Made by a program: the position numbers and the translations under genes
Notes under the pieces: generated by a model
What the model saw: the letters and a program-made list of their open reading frames with translations, nothing else
Databases searched by the model: none
What the model was told of the DNA's origin: nothing
In this document: positions 17,214 to 26,219 of the stretch, one piece after another
How the letters are laid out: each line of letters begins with the position of its first letter
How positions within the stretch are numbered: the first letter of the stretch is position 1
Assembly (NCBI RefSeq): GCF_002531825.1
Contig: NZ_NWSX01000032.1
Coordinates: 1-64,000 of the forward strand
Direction of reading: 5' to 3'
DNA from: Rhizobium sp. J15
GTDB lineage: Bacteria; Pseudomonadota; Alphaproteobacteria; Rhizobiales; Rhizobiaceae
DNA length: 64,000 nucleotides

Positions 17214-19019
17214 ATGATGAAACTCACAGGTGGCCAGGTTGTCGCAAGGGCACTGAAAGAGTATGGCGTCGAATATGTGGCTGGCGTGCCGGGGCACGGG
17301 ATCTGGTCGCTTTTTGACGCGTTCCTCGAAGAAGGCTCCCAACTTCCATTCATCCAGGTCATGCACGAGCAGAGCGCCGTCCATATGGCCGATGGATATT
17401 TCCGGGCCAGCGGAAAGCCGATGGCTTGCTCGACCTCCGTCGGGCCGGGCGCTGCAAATACCATCATCGGTCTCGCAACAGCGCTAACCGATTCCACCTC
17501 GCTGTTCTACGTATCGGGTTCTCCGCAGACCTACATGCACGGTCACGGCACCATGCAAGAACTCGAGCGTCATCAGGATAACGCCTTTCCGCGCGTCACC
17601 GAACAGGTTACCAAACGTGCGTGGCAGGCAAATTCCGTCCAGGTTCTTCCCAGCATCATGCATCGCGCTTTCAGCGAAATGCTGACGGGCCGGCCGGGTC
17701 CGGTGCACGTCGAAGTGCCGATGGACGTTCAAGTCGAAGCTGCTGACGTCACGATCCATCCGCTCCAAAAGCGGCTTCCGATCGGCATTGCCTACCCGGA
17801 TCCGCGTGCAATCGAAGCTGCAGTGAAGGTCCTTCTCGCAGCCGAGCGACCTGTCATTGTCGCCGGCGGCGGTGCTATTTCTGCGAACGCGTCGGAGGAA
17901 TTGACGCGGCTCGCTGAAAAACTCGGTGCGGCCGTCTCGATTACATGGAATGGCAAGGGCGCGATTTCTGAAGATCATCAGCTGTTCATAGGTGCTGTCG
18001 GTCAAACCGGCACTACGAGCGGCAACAAGATCACGGCTTCGGCAGATGTTGTCGTCTCCGTCGGTTGTCGCTTCACGGATTGGTCTGCGTCTTCGTATGC
18101 CAAGGGCGTCTCCTTCTCGATTCCCTCTGCAAAGCTGATTCACATCGATCTCGATCCACGCGAAATCGGCAAGAATTACGAGACCGAGGTCGGCATCGTG
18201 GCGGACGCCAAGGTTACTCTGGAAGCCATTCTGTCGCTGATTTCCGACGCAGACTCTACAAAGATGCTGTCGCGCCGTGAACCTTTCCTGGCTGACGTCC
18301 AGAAAGCGAAAGCAGATTGGCGCGCGCAGGTCGAGCCACGCGAAACGAGCCGCGAAACGCCGTTTACGTCGCAGCGCCCCTTGATGGCGCTTCGCAAGGT
18401 TCTCGATCGCGACGGCATCGTTGTCGTTGGTTCGGGGAATACGCAAGGGTCAGTGAAGCAGAGCTTCCCGGTCTACAAGCCCCGCACCCACATCACGTCC
18501 GGTTCCTACTCGCCGATGGGATGGGCCGTTCCCGCAGCGCTCGGCGCCAAACTGGCCTGCCCGGACAAGCAGGTCGTCGCGATTGTCGGCGACGGTGATT
18601 TCATGATGTCTCTCCCGGAGATGGGAACGGCAGTCATGAACGGCATCAACGTTGTGTTCCTCGTGCTGAATAATTTCGGATACATGTCCATCCGCGGGGG
18701 GCAGCGAAAGTTCATGGGTCGCCACGTTGCTTCCGAGTTCAACCACCATGTCGGCAATGGTGAACCCTACTCGGCCGACATCGCTGCCTCGGCTCGCGCA
18801 TTCGGCCTTGAGGCATGGAAGGTTGAGAAAGATGAGGACCTCGAAAGCAGCATCAAGGCTGCCCTCGAATGCGGTGGGCCCGCTCTCGTCGAAGTGATTG
18901 TGTCGCGTGACGCCGCTGGTCCGTTTGCCACCGGGTGGTGGGATTTCCCGTCGCCGGCCTACTACGAAAAGGAACAGGCTGGCTACGCAAAGATGCGCAA
19001 ACTCGAGCAGCATCTCTAG
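17214..19019 (+). CDS. Acetolactate synthase-like TPP-dependent enzyme
   Basis: Thiamine diphosphate enzyme of the acetohydroxyacid synthase superfamily, about 601 residues, cytoplasmic. The activating glutamate sits in MHEQSAVHMADGY (about residue 52). The central domain carries RPVIVAGGGAIS. The TPP/Mg2+ motif is GDGDFMMSLPEMGTA ending in LNNFGYM (about 460-490). It lacks a small regulatory subunit gene nearby, so it is unlikely to be the biosynthetic acetolactate synthase. The start is placed at ATG 17214, 5 nt after AGAGGG; a CTAAAG/CTTTAG inverted repeat lies just upstream. The HisD-like dehydrogenase next door suggests a catabolic 2-oxo acid or aldehyde lyase or carboligase. The reaction is unknown. 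Confidence 0.85.
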   Translation: MMKLTGGQVVARALKEYGVEYVAGVPGHGIWSLFDAFLEEGSQLPFIQVMHEQSAVHMADGYFRASGKPMACSTSVGPGAANTIIGLATALTDSTSLFYVSGSPQTYMHGHGTMQELERHQDNAFPRVTEQVTKRAWQANSVQVLPSIMHRAFSEMLTGRPGPVHVEVPMDVQVEAADVTIHPLQKRLPIGIAYPDPRAIEAAVKVLLAAERPVIVAGGGAISANASEELTRLAEKLGAAVSITWNGKGAISEDHQLFIGAVGQTGTTSGNKITASADVVVSVGCRFTDWSASSYAKGVSFSIPSAKLIHIDLDPREIGKNYETEVGIVADAKVTLEAILSLISDADSTKMLSRREPFLADVQKAKADWRAQVEPRETSRETPFTSQRPLMALRKVLDRDGIVVVGSGNTQGSVKQSFPVYKPRTHITSGSYSPMGWAVPAALGAKLACPDKQVVAIVGDGDFMMSLPEMGTAVMNGINVVFLVLNNFGYMSIRGGQRKFMGRHVASEFNHHVGNGEPYSADIAASARAFGLEAWKVEKDEDLESSIKAALECGGPALVEVIVSRDAAGPFATGWWDFPSPAYYEKEQAGYAKMRKLEQHL

Positions 19020-19035
19020 AACCGAATTGAGGTTC

Positions 19036-19055
19036 GGGGCGCCGCCCGGCGCCCC
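19036..19055. repeat. GC-rich intercistronic hairpin
   Basis: GGGGCGCC-GCCC-GGCGCCCC forms an 8-bp stem in the 100-bp gap between the TPP-enzyme and HisD-like genes. No T-tract follows on the plus strand, so it looks like an mRNA stability or attenuation element and not a full terminator. Confidence 0.55.
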
Positions 19056-19120
19056 ACCAACCACAGTTTATTCTCACCCTGAATGCGGAGCGCAGCTTCC
19101 GCAAACGAAGAGTTATTGTC

Positions 19121-20437
19121 ATGATCAGACACATTAAAACTGCCCAAGCTTCGACGGCGGGCGCTTCTGATGGCGCGGTAACGAAGGCTGTCGAGGAGCT
19201 CCTTTCCAAAGTGGAAGCCGGCGGCGATAAAGCGGTCCGGGAACTCTCCGTTAAGTTCGACAATTTTGACCGTGAGTCTTACCGCGTGACCAAGGACGAG
19301 GTCACCGCCGCGATCAATTCGCTGACCAAACAGGAGCGGGACGACCTGGACTTTGCCCAGGATCAGGTCCGCCGTTTCGCACAGGCACAGAAGGAAGCGC
19401 TACAGGATCTCGAAGTCGAGACGATGCCCGGCGTCATCCTCGGCCATCGCAATGTGCCGATCGAAAATGTCGGCTGCTACGTGCCGGGCGGGAAATATCC
19501 CCTGCTTGCATCGGCCCATATGACAGTGCTGACAGCGCGTGTGGCGGGCTGTGACCGCGTCATTACCTGTGCCCCGCCGTTCAAAGGACAGATATCCAAC
19601 AAGATCGTCGCCGCACAGTCTCTCGCCGGGGCGGACGAGATCTATTGCATCGGCGGCGTTCAGGCGATTGCGGCGATGGCCTACGGCACCGAAACGATCA
19701 AAGCCGTCGATATGCTGGCCGGACCGGGCAACGCCTTCGTGGCGGAGGCCAAGCGTCTTTTGTTCGGCAAGGTCGGCATCGATCTGTTTGCCGGCCCGAC
19801 TGAAACGCTGGTCATTGCAGACGAAAGCGTCGACGGTGAAATCGTCGCCACTGACCTGCTCGGTCAGGCCGAACACGGCGCCAATTCTCCGGCCGTACTC
19901 ATCACCAATTCCGACAAGCTCGCCAGAGATACGCTCGCCGAAATCGACCGGCTCCTGCAGATCCTGCCGACAGCGTCGGTCGCCGGCAAGGCTTGGAACG
20001 ACTGCGGCGAGATCATCCTTTGCGACACGATCGACGAAATGGTGTCCGAAGCCGATCGCGTCGCTTCGGAACACGTTCAAGTCATGACGAGCGACCCAAA
20101 CTATTTCCTGGAGAACATGAAAAACTATGGCGCGCTGTTCCTTGGCGCCCGTACCAACGTTGCCTTCGGCGACAAGGTCATCGGTACGAACCACACCCTG
20201 CCGACGAATAAGGCCGCGCGCTACACGGGCGGTCTCTGGGTCGGGAAATTCCTCAAGACCTGCACTTATCAGCGCATCGAGACCGATGAGGCATCAGCGC
20301 TGATCGGTGCCTATAGCTCGCGTCTGTGCCTGATGGAAGGCTTCGTGGGTCACGCCGAGCAGGCCAATATCCGCGTCCGCCGCTTCGGCGGCCGCAATAT
20401 TCCTTACGCCGGGTCGGCTGGGCCGCTCGACGCGTAA
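19121..20437 (+). CDS. HisD-family dehydrogenase of the sulfopropanediol dehydrogenase (HpsN) type
   Basis: NAD+- and Zn2+-dependent dehydrogenase of 438 residues related to histidinol dehydrogenase. HisD zinc and catalytic residues are conserved: Q249 and H252 in LGQAEHG, E317-H318 in ASEHVQVM, D351 in FGDKVIG and H411 in GFVGHAEQ. The C-terminal stretch TNHTLPTNKAARYTGGLWVG is typical of the HpsN branch, where true HisD has a GPSH-type loop. HpsN oxidises 2,3-dihydroxypropanesulfonate to sulfolactate; other members of this branch are unassigned. No histidine biosynthesis genes are near, which supports a catabolic role on a polyol-like substrate. The substrate is inferred. Confidence 0.85.
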   Translation: MIRHIKTAQASTAGASDGAVTKAVEELLSKVEAGGDKAVRELSVKFDNFDRESYRVTKDEVTAAINSLTKQERDDLDFAQDQVRRFAQAQKEALQDLEVETMPGVILGHRNVPIENVGCYVPGGKYPLLASAHMTVLTARVAGCDRVITCAPPFKGQISNKIVAAQSLAGADEIYCIGGVQAIAAMAYGTETIKAVDMLAGPGNAFVAEAKRLLFGKVGIDLFAGPTETLVIADESVDGEIVATDLLGQAEHGANSPAVLITNSDKLARDTLAEIDRLLQILPTASVAGKAWNDCGEIILCDTIDEMVSEADRVASEHVQVMTSDPNYFLENMKNYGALFLGARTNVAFGDKVIGTNHTLPTNKAARYTGGLWVGKFLKTCTYQRIETDEASALIGAYSSRLCLMEGFVGHAEQANIRVRRFGGRNIPYAGSAGPLDA

Positions 20438-20512
20438 AATCTGCCGGCAGCTTTGACACGTGCGAGGCTGCCCGCAATCCACCAACCGCTGAGACAAAAA
20501 AGGGGAACTACA

Positions 20513-21763
20513 ATGAAACTGAAAATGCTTCTGACCGCTTCGATCTCTCTGCTTCCGATGGCCACGATGGCGCAGGAGAAGCCGAAGATCGAAGGTATTC
20601 ACCACTGGGTTTCCGAGAGCGAAGTCAAGGCGCTCAAGGTCATCACCGACAAGCTCGCCACCAAGGGCTATACTTGGCAGGACAGCGCGGTCGGGGGGCT
20701 CTCCGGGGCAAACGCCCTGCAGGCGCTGCGCACCCGGCTCGCCGCCGGCAATCCGCCGACGACGATGCAATTCCTGGGCTTTGAGGGGCTCGATTGGGCG
20801 AACGAAGGCGTTTTGCGTTCGCTGAACGAGCTGTATGAGAAAAACGGGTGGGAGAAGACCATTTCTCCTCAGTTGGAAGCCTTCGTTAAGAACGGCGACG
20901 ACTACATTTCCGTGCCGATCAACATGCATCGTCAGAATTGGATTTGGGCCAACAAGGCGCTGTTCGACAAGAACGGCATCAGCGAGCCCAAGAGCTGGGA
21001 CGACGTGATTGCAGCCGGTGAAAAGCTCAAGGCTGCGGGTGTCGTCCCTCTGGCGATGGGCGACGAACCCTGGCAGATCCTCGAAGTCTTCGAAGCGATC
21101 GCCACCGACATGAACGGGCCGGAATTCTACAAGAAGGCGATTGTCGATCTCGACGAGGACGAATTGTCGAGCGACAAGATGGTCAAGACATTCGATATGT
21201 TGCGCAAGGTGCGCGGTCTGGTCGATGACGGCTTCACGGGCCGTGACTGGGCCGTCGCCTCGGCCATGGTCGCTGACGGCAAGGCCGGTATGCAGGTGAT
21301 GGGCGATTGGGCCAAGGGCGAGTTCCTCAACAAGGGCCTGAAGCCTGGTTCCGACTTCCTCTGCTTCCCAACGCCGGCACAGACGCCCTATTTCAAGTTC
21401 GTCATCGATGCCTTCGGCCTCTTCAAGACCAGTGACGAGGCGGTCGTTCTTGGGCAGGATGCCTGGGCGGAGTCCGTCATGGATCCGCAGGTCCAGCGCG
21501 ACTTCAACAAGATCAAGGGGTCGATTCCCGCCCGGATCGACATTTCGGTTTCGGACTTCGACACCTGCGCACAGCGCAGCTTCGCCGACCGTGATGCTGC
21601 CCAGAAGAATGACACCATGCTTGGCGGATTAACCGAAGGCTTTGCCAACCAGCCGCAGTTCACCGGCGTGTTCAGCGACGTAGTTGCGAAGTTCTTCACG
21701 ACCGACATGTCCTCCAAGGACGCGGTCAAGGCTCTCGTCGACGGAATCAACAACGCAAAGTGA
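20513..21763 (+). CDS. Sugar ABC transporter substrate-binding protein (SBP family 1)
   Basis: Periplasmic binding protein of 416 residues. ATG 20513 is chosen because AGGGGA lies 6 nt upstream and a Sec signal peptide follows at once (MKLKMLLTASISLLPMATMA, cleaved near MAQ). The in-frame start 60 bp earlier would spoil the signal. Mature features include HHWVSESEVKALKVITDKLA, QAGTPPTT-like AGNPPTTMQFLG and the lobe segment PINMHRQNWIWANKALFDKNG, all common in glucose/mannose-type binding proteins. It is followed by two permeases and a MalK-type ATPase. The fold indicates a sugar or polyol ligand, although family 1 proteins also bind other polar compounds. Confidence 0.92.
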   Translation: MKLKMLLTASISLLPMATMAQEKPKIEGIHHWVSESEVKALKVITDKLATKGYTWQDSAVGGLSGANALQALRTRLAAGNPPTTMQFLGFEGLDWANEGVLRSLNELYEKNGWEKTISPQLEAFVKNGDDYISVPINMHRQNWIWANKALFDKNGISEPKSWDDVIAAGEKLKAAGVVPLAMGDEPWQILEVFEAIATDMNGPEFYKKAIVDLDEDELSSDKMVKTFDMLRKVRGLVDDGFTGRDWAVASAMVADGKAGMQVMGDWAKGEFLNKGLKPGSDFLCFPTPAQTPYFKFVIDAFGLFKTSDEAVVLGQDAWAESVMDPQVQRDFNKIKGSIPARIDISVSDFDTCAQRSFADRDAAQKNDTMLGGLTEGFANQPQFTGVFSDVVAKFFTTDMSSKDAVKALVDGINNAK

Positions 21764-21844
21764 GCGTCTTCGGTGTCCAGCCCGCCACGGCGGGCTGGTT
21801 CGCTCGATTTCGACGCACATGCGCCTCAACGCTGGAATGCTGTG

Positions 21845-22741
21845 ATGGACAGTAGGATTTCTCCGAAAGATAGATTTACGCTCTGGCTGCCCCGGCTGGT
21901 CTTGTCTCCAAGCCTGGTGGTGGTTTTCATCGGCGTCTATCTCTTCATTGCGTGGACGGGCTGGATATCCCTGTCTTCGTCGAAAATGGTGCCGCGATAC
22001 GACTTTGTCGGCCTGGAGCAATATGTTCGCCTTTGGGCAACGCCCCGCTGGGAGACGGCAGTCGCCAATCTATTCATCTTCACGGTGCTGTTCCTGGCAA
22101 TAACGATCGCGCTCGGCCTGCTTATCGCCATCCTGCTCGACCAGCAGGTGCGGGCCGAGGGCTTCCTGCGCGCCATCTACCTCTATCCCATGGCTCTTTC
22201 TTTTATCGTTACCGGCACCGCATGGAAGTGGATCCTCAATCCTGGGCTCGGCGTGCAGAAGGTCGTTAACGAGCTCGGCTGGACCGGCTTTGTCTTCGAC
22301 TGGATTACGAGGCCGGAATACGCGATCTACTGCGTCGTGATCGCGGCGGTCTGGCAATCCACCGGTTTTGCCATGGCGATCTTCCTGGCTGGCCTGCGAG
22401 GCATCGACAATTCCGTGATCAAGGCGGCCCAAATTGAAGGTGCAGGCCTCGTCCGGATCTACTGGAGCATCATCGTCCCTATGCTTCGGCCAGCCTTCCT
22501 CAGTGTCATCGTTCTGCTGAGCTATATCTCAATCAAAAGCTTCGATCTGGTCCTGGCGCTGACTAATGGTGGCCCGGGCAGCGCAACCGAGATGCCGTCA
22601 ACCTTCATGTTTTCCGCTACGTTCAAACGAAATCAGATGGGCATCGGTGCGGCAAGCGCCATGATGATGCTGATGACGGTCGCGGCAATCATCGTGCCGT
22701 ACCTCTATTCCGAACTGAAGGAGAGCCGCAATGACCACTGA
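21845..22741 (+). CDS. Sugar ABC transporter permease (MalF/UgpA type)
   Basis: Inner-membrane permease of about 298 residues with six hydrophobic segments, starting at the ATG at 21845 (MDSRISPKDR); an upstream in-frame extension of 24 residues looks non-coding. The EAA loop is AAQIEGAGLVRIYWSIIVPML near residues 203-223 (given as a marker). LTNGGPGSATEMPSTFM is the usual periplasmic stretch of MalF/UgpA-like permeases. Its last 11 nt overlap the start of the second permease, typical of coupled subunits. Confidence 0.92.
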   Translation: MDSRISPKDRFTLWLPRLVLSPSLVVVFIGVYLFIAWTGWISLSSSKMVPRYDFVGLEQYVRLWATPRWETAVANLFIFTVLFLAITIALGLLIAILLDQQVRAEGFLRAIYLYPMALSFIVTGTAWKWILNPGLGVQKVVNELGWTGFVFDWITRPEYAIYCVVIAAVWQSTGFAMAIFLAGLRGIDNSVIKAAQIEGAGLVRIYWSIIVPMLRPAFLSVIVLLSYISIKSFDLVLALTNGGPGSATEMPSTFMFSATFKRNQMGIGAASAMMMLMTVAAIIVPYLYSELKESRNDH

Positions 22742-23609
22742 GGTTAACAGGGCGCGGCGTTCCGCCCTATTCGGGCATATCTTCATCTACGGGTCGCTCA
22801 TCGCTCTTGCAGCGTTCTATCTGATGCCGCTGTGGGTGATGATCGTCACGTCGCTCAAGTCGCTTGACGAGATCTACTCCGGTTCGTTTATCGGTCTTCC
22901 GCAGCAGCTCACCTTCGACGCCTGGCAGAAGGCCTGGGACGAAGCATGCATCGGCACCGAGTGCAGCGGCCTGAAGCCATATTTCGTGAATTCGCTGATG
23001 ATGGTCATTCCGGCGGTCATTCTGTCGACCGGGATTGGTGCGATCAATGGCTACATCCTGACAAAATGGCGCTTCCCAGCCTCAAACTTCGTGTTCGGCA
23101 TGCTGCTCTTCGGTTGCTTTCTGCCGTTCCAGGCGGTGATACTGCCGATGGCCCAGCTGCTTGGCGCCCTCAAGCTCTCAGGAACCATTCCGGGACTGGT
23201 CCTCGTTCACACCGTCTACGGGATCAGTTTCACGACGCTGTTCTTCAGGAACTACTTCATCACGATTCCGAACGAACTCACGCGTGCAGCACAGATCGAC
23301 GGTGCCGGATTTTTTCGTATCTTCTTTTCGATTATGCTGCCGGCGGCACTGCCCATCATCGTTGTCTCATGCATCTGGCAGTTCACTCAGATCTGGAATG
23401 ACTTCCTCTTCGGTGTGTCCTTTACCGCGGGACAATCGTCACCGATCACCGTGGCACTCAACAATATCGTCAACGTCACGATGGGGCGCAAGCAATACAA
23501 CGTCGACATGGCCGCTGCCATGATCGCCGCCATTCCCACGCTCGTCGTCTACATCCTGGCAGGCCGCTACTTCGTACGCGGATTGACTGCCGGTGCCGTG
23601 AAAGGCTGA
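22731..23609 (+). CDS. Sugar ABC transporter permease (MalG/UgpE type)
   Basis: Second permease, 292 residues, with TM segments from about residue 17. The EAA loop reads RAAQIDGAGFFRIFFSIMLP. The periplasmic insert contains two cysteines (EACIGTECSGLK) about 70 residues in, an unusual pair that could form a disulfide. The gene overlaps the previous permease by 11 bp and is followed 4 bp later by the ATPase, so the three are expressed together. It forms the channel with the 21845 product. Confidence 0.92.
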   Translation: MTTEVNRARRSALFGHIFIYGSLIALAAFYLMPLWVMIVTSLKSLDEIYSGSFIGLPQQLTFDAWQKAWDEACIGTECSGLKPYFVNSLMMVIPAVILSTGIGAINGYILTKWRFPASNFVFGMLLFGCFLPFQAVILPMAQLLGALKLSGTIPGLVLVHTVYGISFTTLFFRNYFITIPNELTRAAQIDGAGFFRIFFSIMLPAALPIIVVSCIWQFTQIWNDFLFGVSFTAGQSSPITVALNNIVNVTMGRKQYNVDMAAAMIAAIPTLVVYILAGRYFVRGLTAGAVKG

Positions 23610-23613
23610 ACCC

Positions 23614-24714
23614 ATGTCTACTCTCGAAATCGATCGCGTCCGCAAGGCTTATGGCGAACTGGAAGTCCTCAAGGAAGTATCAATCTCGATCGGCACGGGC
23701 GACTTCCTTGTGCTGCTCGGACCTTCCGGCTGCGGCAAGTCGACCCTCCTGAACATGATCGCAGGCTTGGAGACGATCACCGGCGGTTATATCCGCATCG
23801 GAGAAAAGGTCGTCAACCACCTCTCGCCGAAAGACCGCGACATCGCAATGGTCTTTCAGTCCTACGCGCTTTATCCAACAATGACAGTGCGGGAAAACAT
23901 CGAGTTCGGAATGAAGATCCGCAAAGTGCTTCCGGCTGAGCGGGACAAGGCGGTCAAGGCTGCGGCCGATCTTCTCCAGATCAGCCATCTTCTTGATCGC
24001 AAGCCGTCACAACTGTCGGGCGGCCAGCGTCAGCGCGTCGCCATGGGACGCGCAATTGTCCGCCAGCCAAAGCTGTTTTTGTTCGACGAACCGCTGTCTA
24101 ACCTCGATGCCAAGCTTCGCGTCGACATGCGTACCGAAATCAAGCGCCTGCATCAGCGCCTCGGTACGACGATCGTCTACGTCACGCACGACCAGATCGA
24201 GGCCATGACGCTCGCAACCCGTGTTGCGGTCATGAAGGATGGCGTCGTCCAGCATCTCGACGAGCCTCAGAAGGTCTATGACCGGCCGGCAAACGTCTAT
24301 GTCGCAAAGTTCGTCGGCTCGCCTTCGATGAACATCATCCCCGGCAGGCTCGAGGTCGCCGGCTCATCCGCGACCGCCGTTATCGACGTGCCGAACAAGC
24401 CGCCGGCGCGCGTGACGGGTATCGGCTTGTCTGCCGAGTCAGCGAAACGATACGCTGGCAAGAATGTACTTGTCGGGATCCGTCCGGAGAACTTCACACC
24501 CGCTTTGGCTGGGGCTGGCAACCACATCGCAGTGGACGTCGATGTGGTCGAGCCGACTGGACCTGATGCCCTTGTTGTCTTCCAGCTTGCAAACGTCGAA
24601 GTAACGGCGAGATTGCCGCCGAACGTCACCCGCTCGCGCTCTGAAGCATCGCTCGCCGTCGATGCCTCGAAGATCGTCCTGTTCGACGTCCAGACCGAAG
24701 CCAGAATTGATTGA
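23614..24714 (+). CDS. Sugar ABC transporter ATPase (MalK/UgpC type)
   Basis: ATPase of 366 residues with an N-terminal nucleotide-binding domain and a C-terminal OB-fold TOBE domain (from about 240) as in MalK and UgpC. Walker A GPSGCGKST, Q-loop VFQSYALYPTMTV, signature LSGGQRQRVAMGRAI, Walker B LFLFDEPLSNLDA and switch histidine VTHDQIEAMTL are intact. Starts at 23614, 4 bp after the second permease. TOBE-type ATPases can serve several permeases. The next gene begins 8 bp after its stop, tying the transporter to the GMC oxidoreductases. Confidence 0.94.
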   Translation: MSTLEIDRVRKAYGELEVLKEVSISIGTGDFLVLLGPSGCGKSTLLNMIAGLETITGGYIRIGEKVVNHLSPKDRDIAMVFQSYALYPTMTVRENIEFGMKIRKVLPAERDKAVKAAADLLQISHLLDRKPSQLSGGQRQRVAMGRAIVRQPKLFLFDEPLSNLDAKLRVDMRTEIKRLHQRLGTTIVYVTHDQIEAMTLATRVAVMKDGVVQHLDEPQKVYDRPANVYVAKFVGSPSMNIIPGRLEVAGSSATAVIDVPNKPPARVTGIGLSAESAKRYAGKNVLVGIRPENFTPALAGAGNHIAVDVDVVEPTGPDALVVFQLANVEVTARLPPNVTRSRSEASLAVDASKIVLFDVQTEARID

Positions 24715-24722
24715 GGTATGCC

Positions 24723-26219
24723 ATGCAGCACACGGCGGATGTGGTAATCATCGGCTCAGGCATCGGAGGCAGCTCGCTTGCCTACAGCCTTGCCGAGAGC
24801 GGTCTCAAGGTCATCATACTGGAGCGCGGTGGGCACCTCAGAGACAGCGTGGAAGCTCGCGACGACGTCGCGATTTTCCAACAGGGTTTCTATCGGCCAG
24901 CGGAAGAGTGGCTTGGAACCGACGGCGAAAGCTTCCTTGCCAACAATTATTATTACGTTGGCGGAAATTCGAAATTCTTCGGCGCCGTGATGTACAGGTA
25001 TCGAAGGGAAGATTTCGAAGCCCGTCCACATCTCGACGGAAGCTCTCCCGGGTGGCCATGCACATACGAAGAGCTGGAGCCGTGGTATGATCGGGCTGAA
25101 AAGGTGTTCCAGGTCCGTGGCGCGCTCAGTCAGGATCCGACGGAGCCCTTCCACAGCAAGCCCTACGCCTTTCCTCCGGTTCCCGACGAGGCGCCGATTG
25201 CATCGGTCCGCGACCGGCTGAAGCGTGCCGGTGTCCATCCGGCGAGCTTGCCGCTCGCCATCGACATCGAGGCTTGGCTTCATCGCGCACAGACCGGTTG
25301 GGATGCATTTCCGAACACCGGCGTCGGCAAGATCGATGCCGAGGCCGGTCCGCTGACGGAGGCCTTGCGTCATCCAAATGTCAGCCTCATGACCGGTGCC
25401 AACGTCTCGCGTCTGGAAACGGACGAGACCGGCACCCACGTCACTGCTGCCGTCTTCGTCAAGGATGGGATCGAGCAGCGCATCTCTGCCGGCATATTCG
25501 CCGTCGCCACCGGCGCGGTGCAGACTGCAGCACTCCTGCTCAGGTCTGCGAACAAGGCTCACCCGACTGGACTGGCCAACAGCTCAGACCAGCTCGGCCG
25601 GAATTTCATGAACCACAACACATCCGCGATGCTGGTACTCGATTATCGCCGCAATGCCTCGGTCTATCAGAAGACGATTGCCTTCAACGATTTTTATAAT
25701 GCCGATAACGACTACCAGGCGCCGCTTGGAAACGTTCAGTTGCTGGGGCACATCACCGGCAACATTCTGAAAGCGAACTTCCCGGTACCTGCACCCTCAT
25801 GGCTGGTCCGCATGATCGCGCGACATGCCTACGGATGGTTCCTCACCAGCGAAGATCTTCCTAATCCGGAAAGCCGGGTGATGGTCCGCGACGATCGCAT
25901 CGTCGTCAACTGGATCCGATCGAATATGCGCGCCCACCAGGCTCTCATCAAAAAGACAAAGGACGTCATGCGAAAAGCGGGCTTTCCGGTGGTGCTCACC
26001 CACACCTTCGGTCGAAAGACGACGTCTCATCAGTGCGGTACGGCGCGGCTCGGGCGTGATCCGAAAATCTCCGTCGTCGATCTGAACTGCCGTGCGCATG
26101 ACGTCGAAAACCTTTATATTACCGATGCCTCAGTTCTTCCGACGTCGGCGGCAGTCAACCCAGCCCTGACCATTGCTGCCCTTGCGATCAAGGCGGGCGC
26201 ATCCATCCGAGGTGTGTGA
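24723..26219 (+). CDS. GMC-family FAD oxidoreductase
   Basis: Glucose-methanol-choline oxidoreductase of about 498 residues. The FAD-binding motif DVVIIGSGIGGSSLAYSLA opens the protein. YVGGNSKFFGAVMYRYRRED is the second conserved block. The C-terminal catalytic region has HQCGTARLG and SAAVNPALTIAALA, supplying the His and Asn of the active site. There is no signal peptide, so it is cytoplasmic or membrane-peripheral. Start at ATG 24723 after GAGG; TTG 24711 would overlap the ATPase stop. GMC enzymes oxidise alcohols to aldehydes or ketones. It is a divergent relative of the following gene, and the two may act on successive or alternative hydroxyl groups. Confidence 0.88.
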   Translation: MQHTADVVIIGSGIGGSSLAYSLAESGLKVIILERGGHLRDSVEARDDVAIFQQGFYRPAEEWLGTDGESFLANNYYYVGGNSKFFGAVMYRYRREDFEARPHLDGSSPGWPCTYEELEPWYDRAEKVFQVRGALSQDPTEPFHSKPYAFPPVPDEAPIASVRDRLKRAGVHPASLPLAIDIEAWLHRAQTGWDAFPNTGVGKIDAEAGPLTEALRHPNVSLMTGANVSRLETDETGTHVTAAVFVKDGIEQRISAGIFAVATGAVQTAALLLRSANKAHPTGLANSSDQLGRNFMNHNTSAMLVLDYRRNASVYQKTIAFNDFYNADNDYQAPLGNVQLLGHITGNILKANFPVPAPSWLVRMIARHAYGWFLTSEDLPNPESRVMVRDDRIVVNWIRSNMRAHQALIKKTKDVMRKAGFPVVLTHTFGRKTTSHQCGTARLGRDPKISVVDLNCRAHDVENLYITDASVLPTSAAVNPALTIAALAIKAGASIRGV

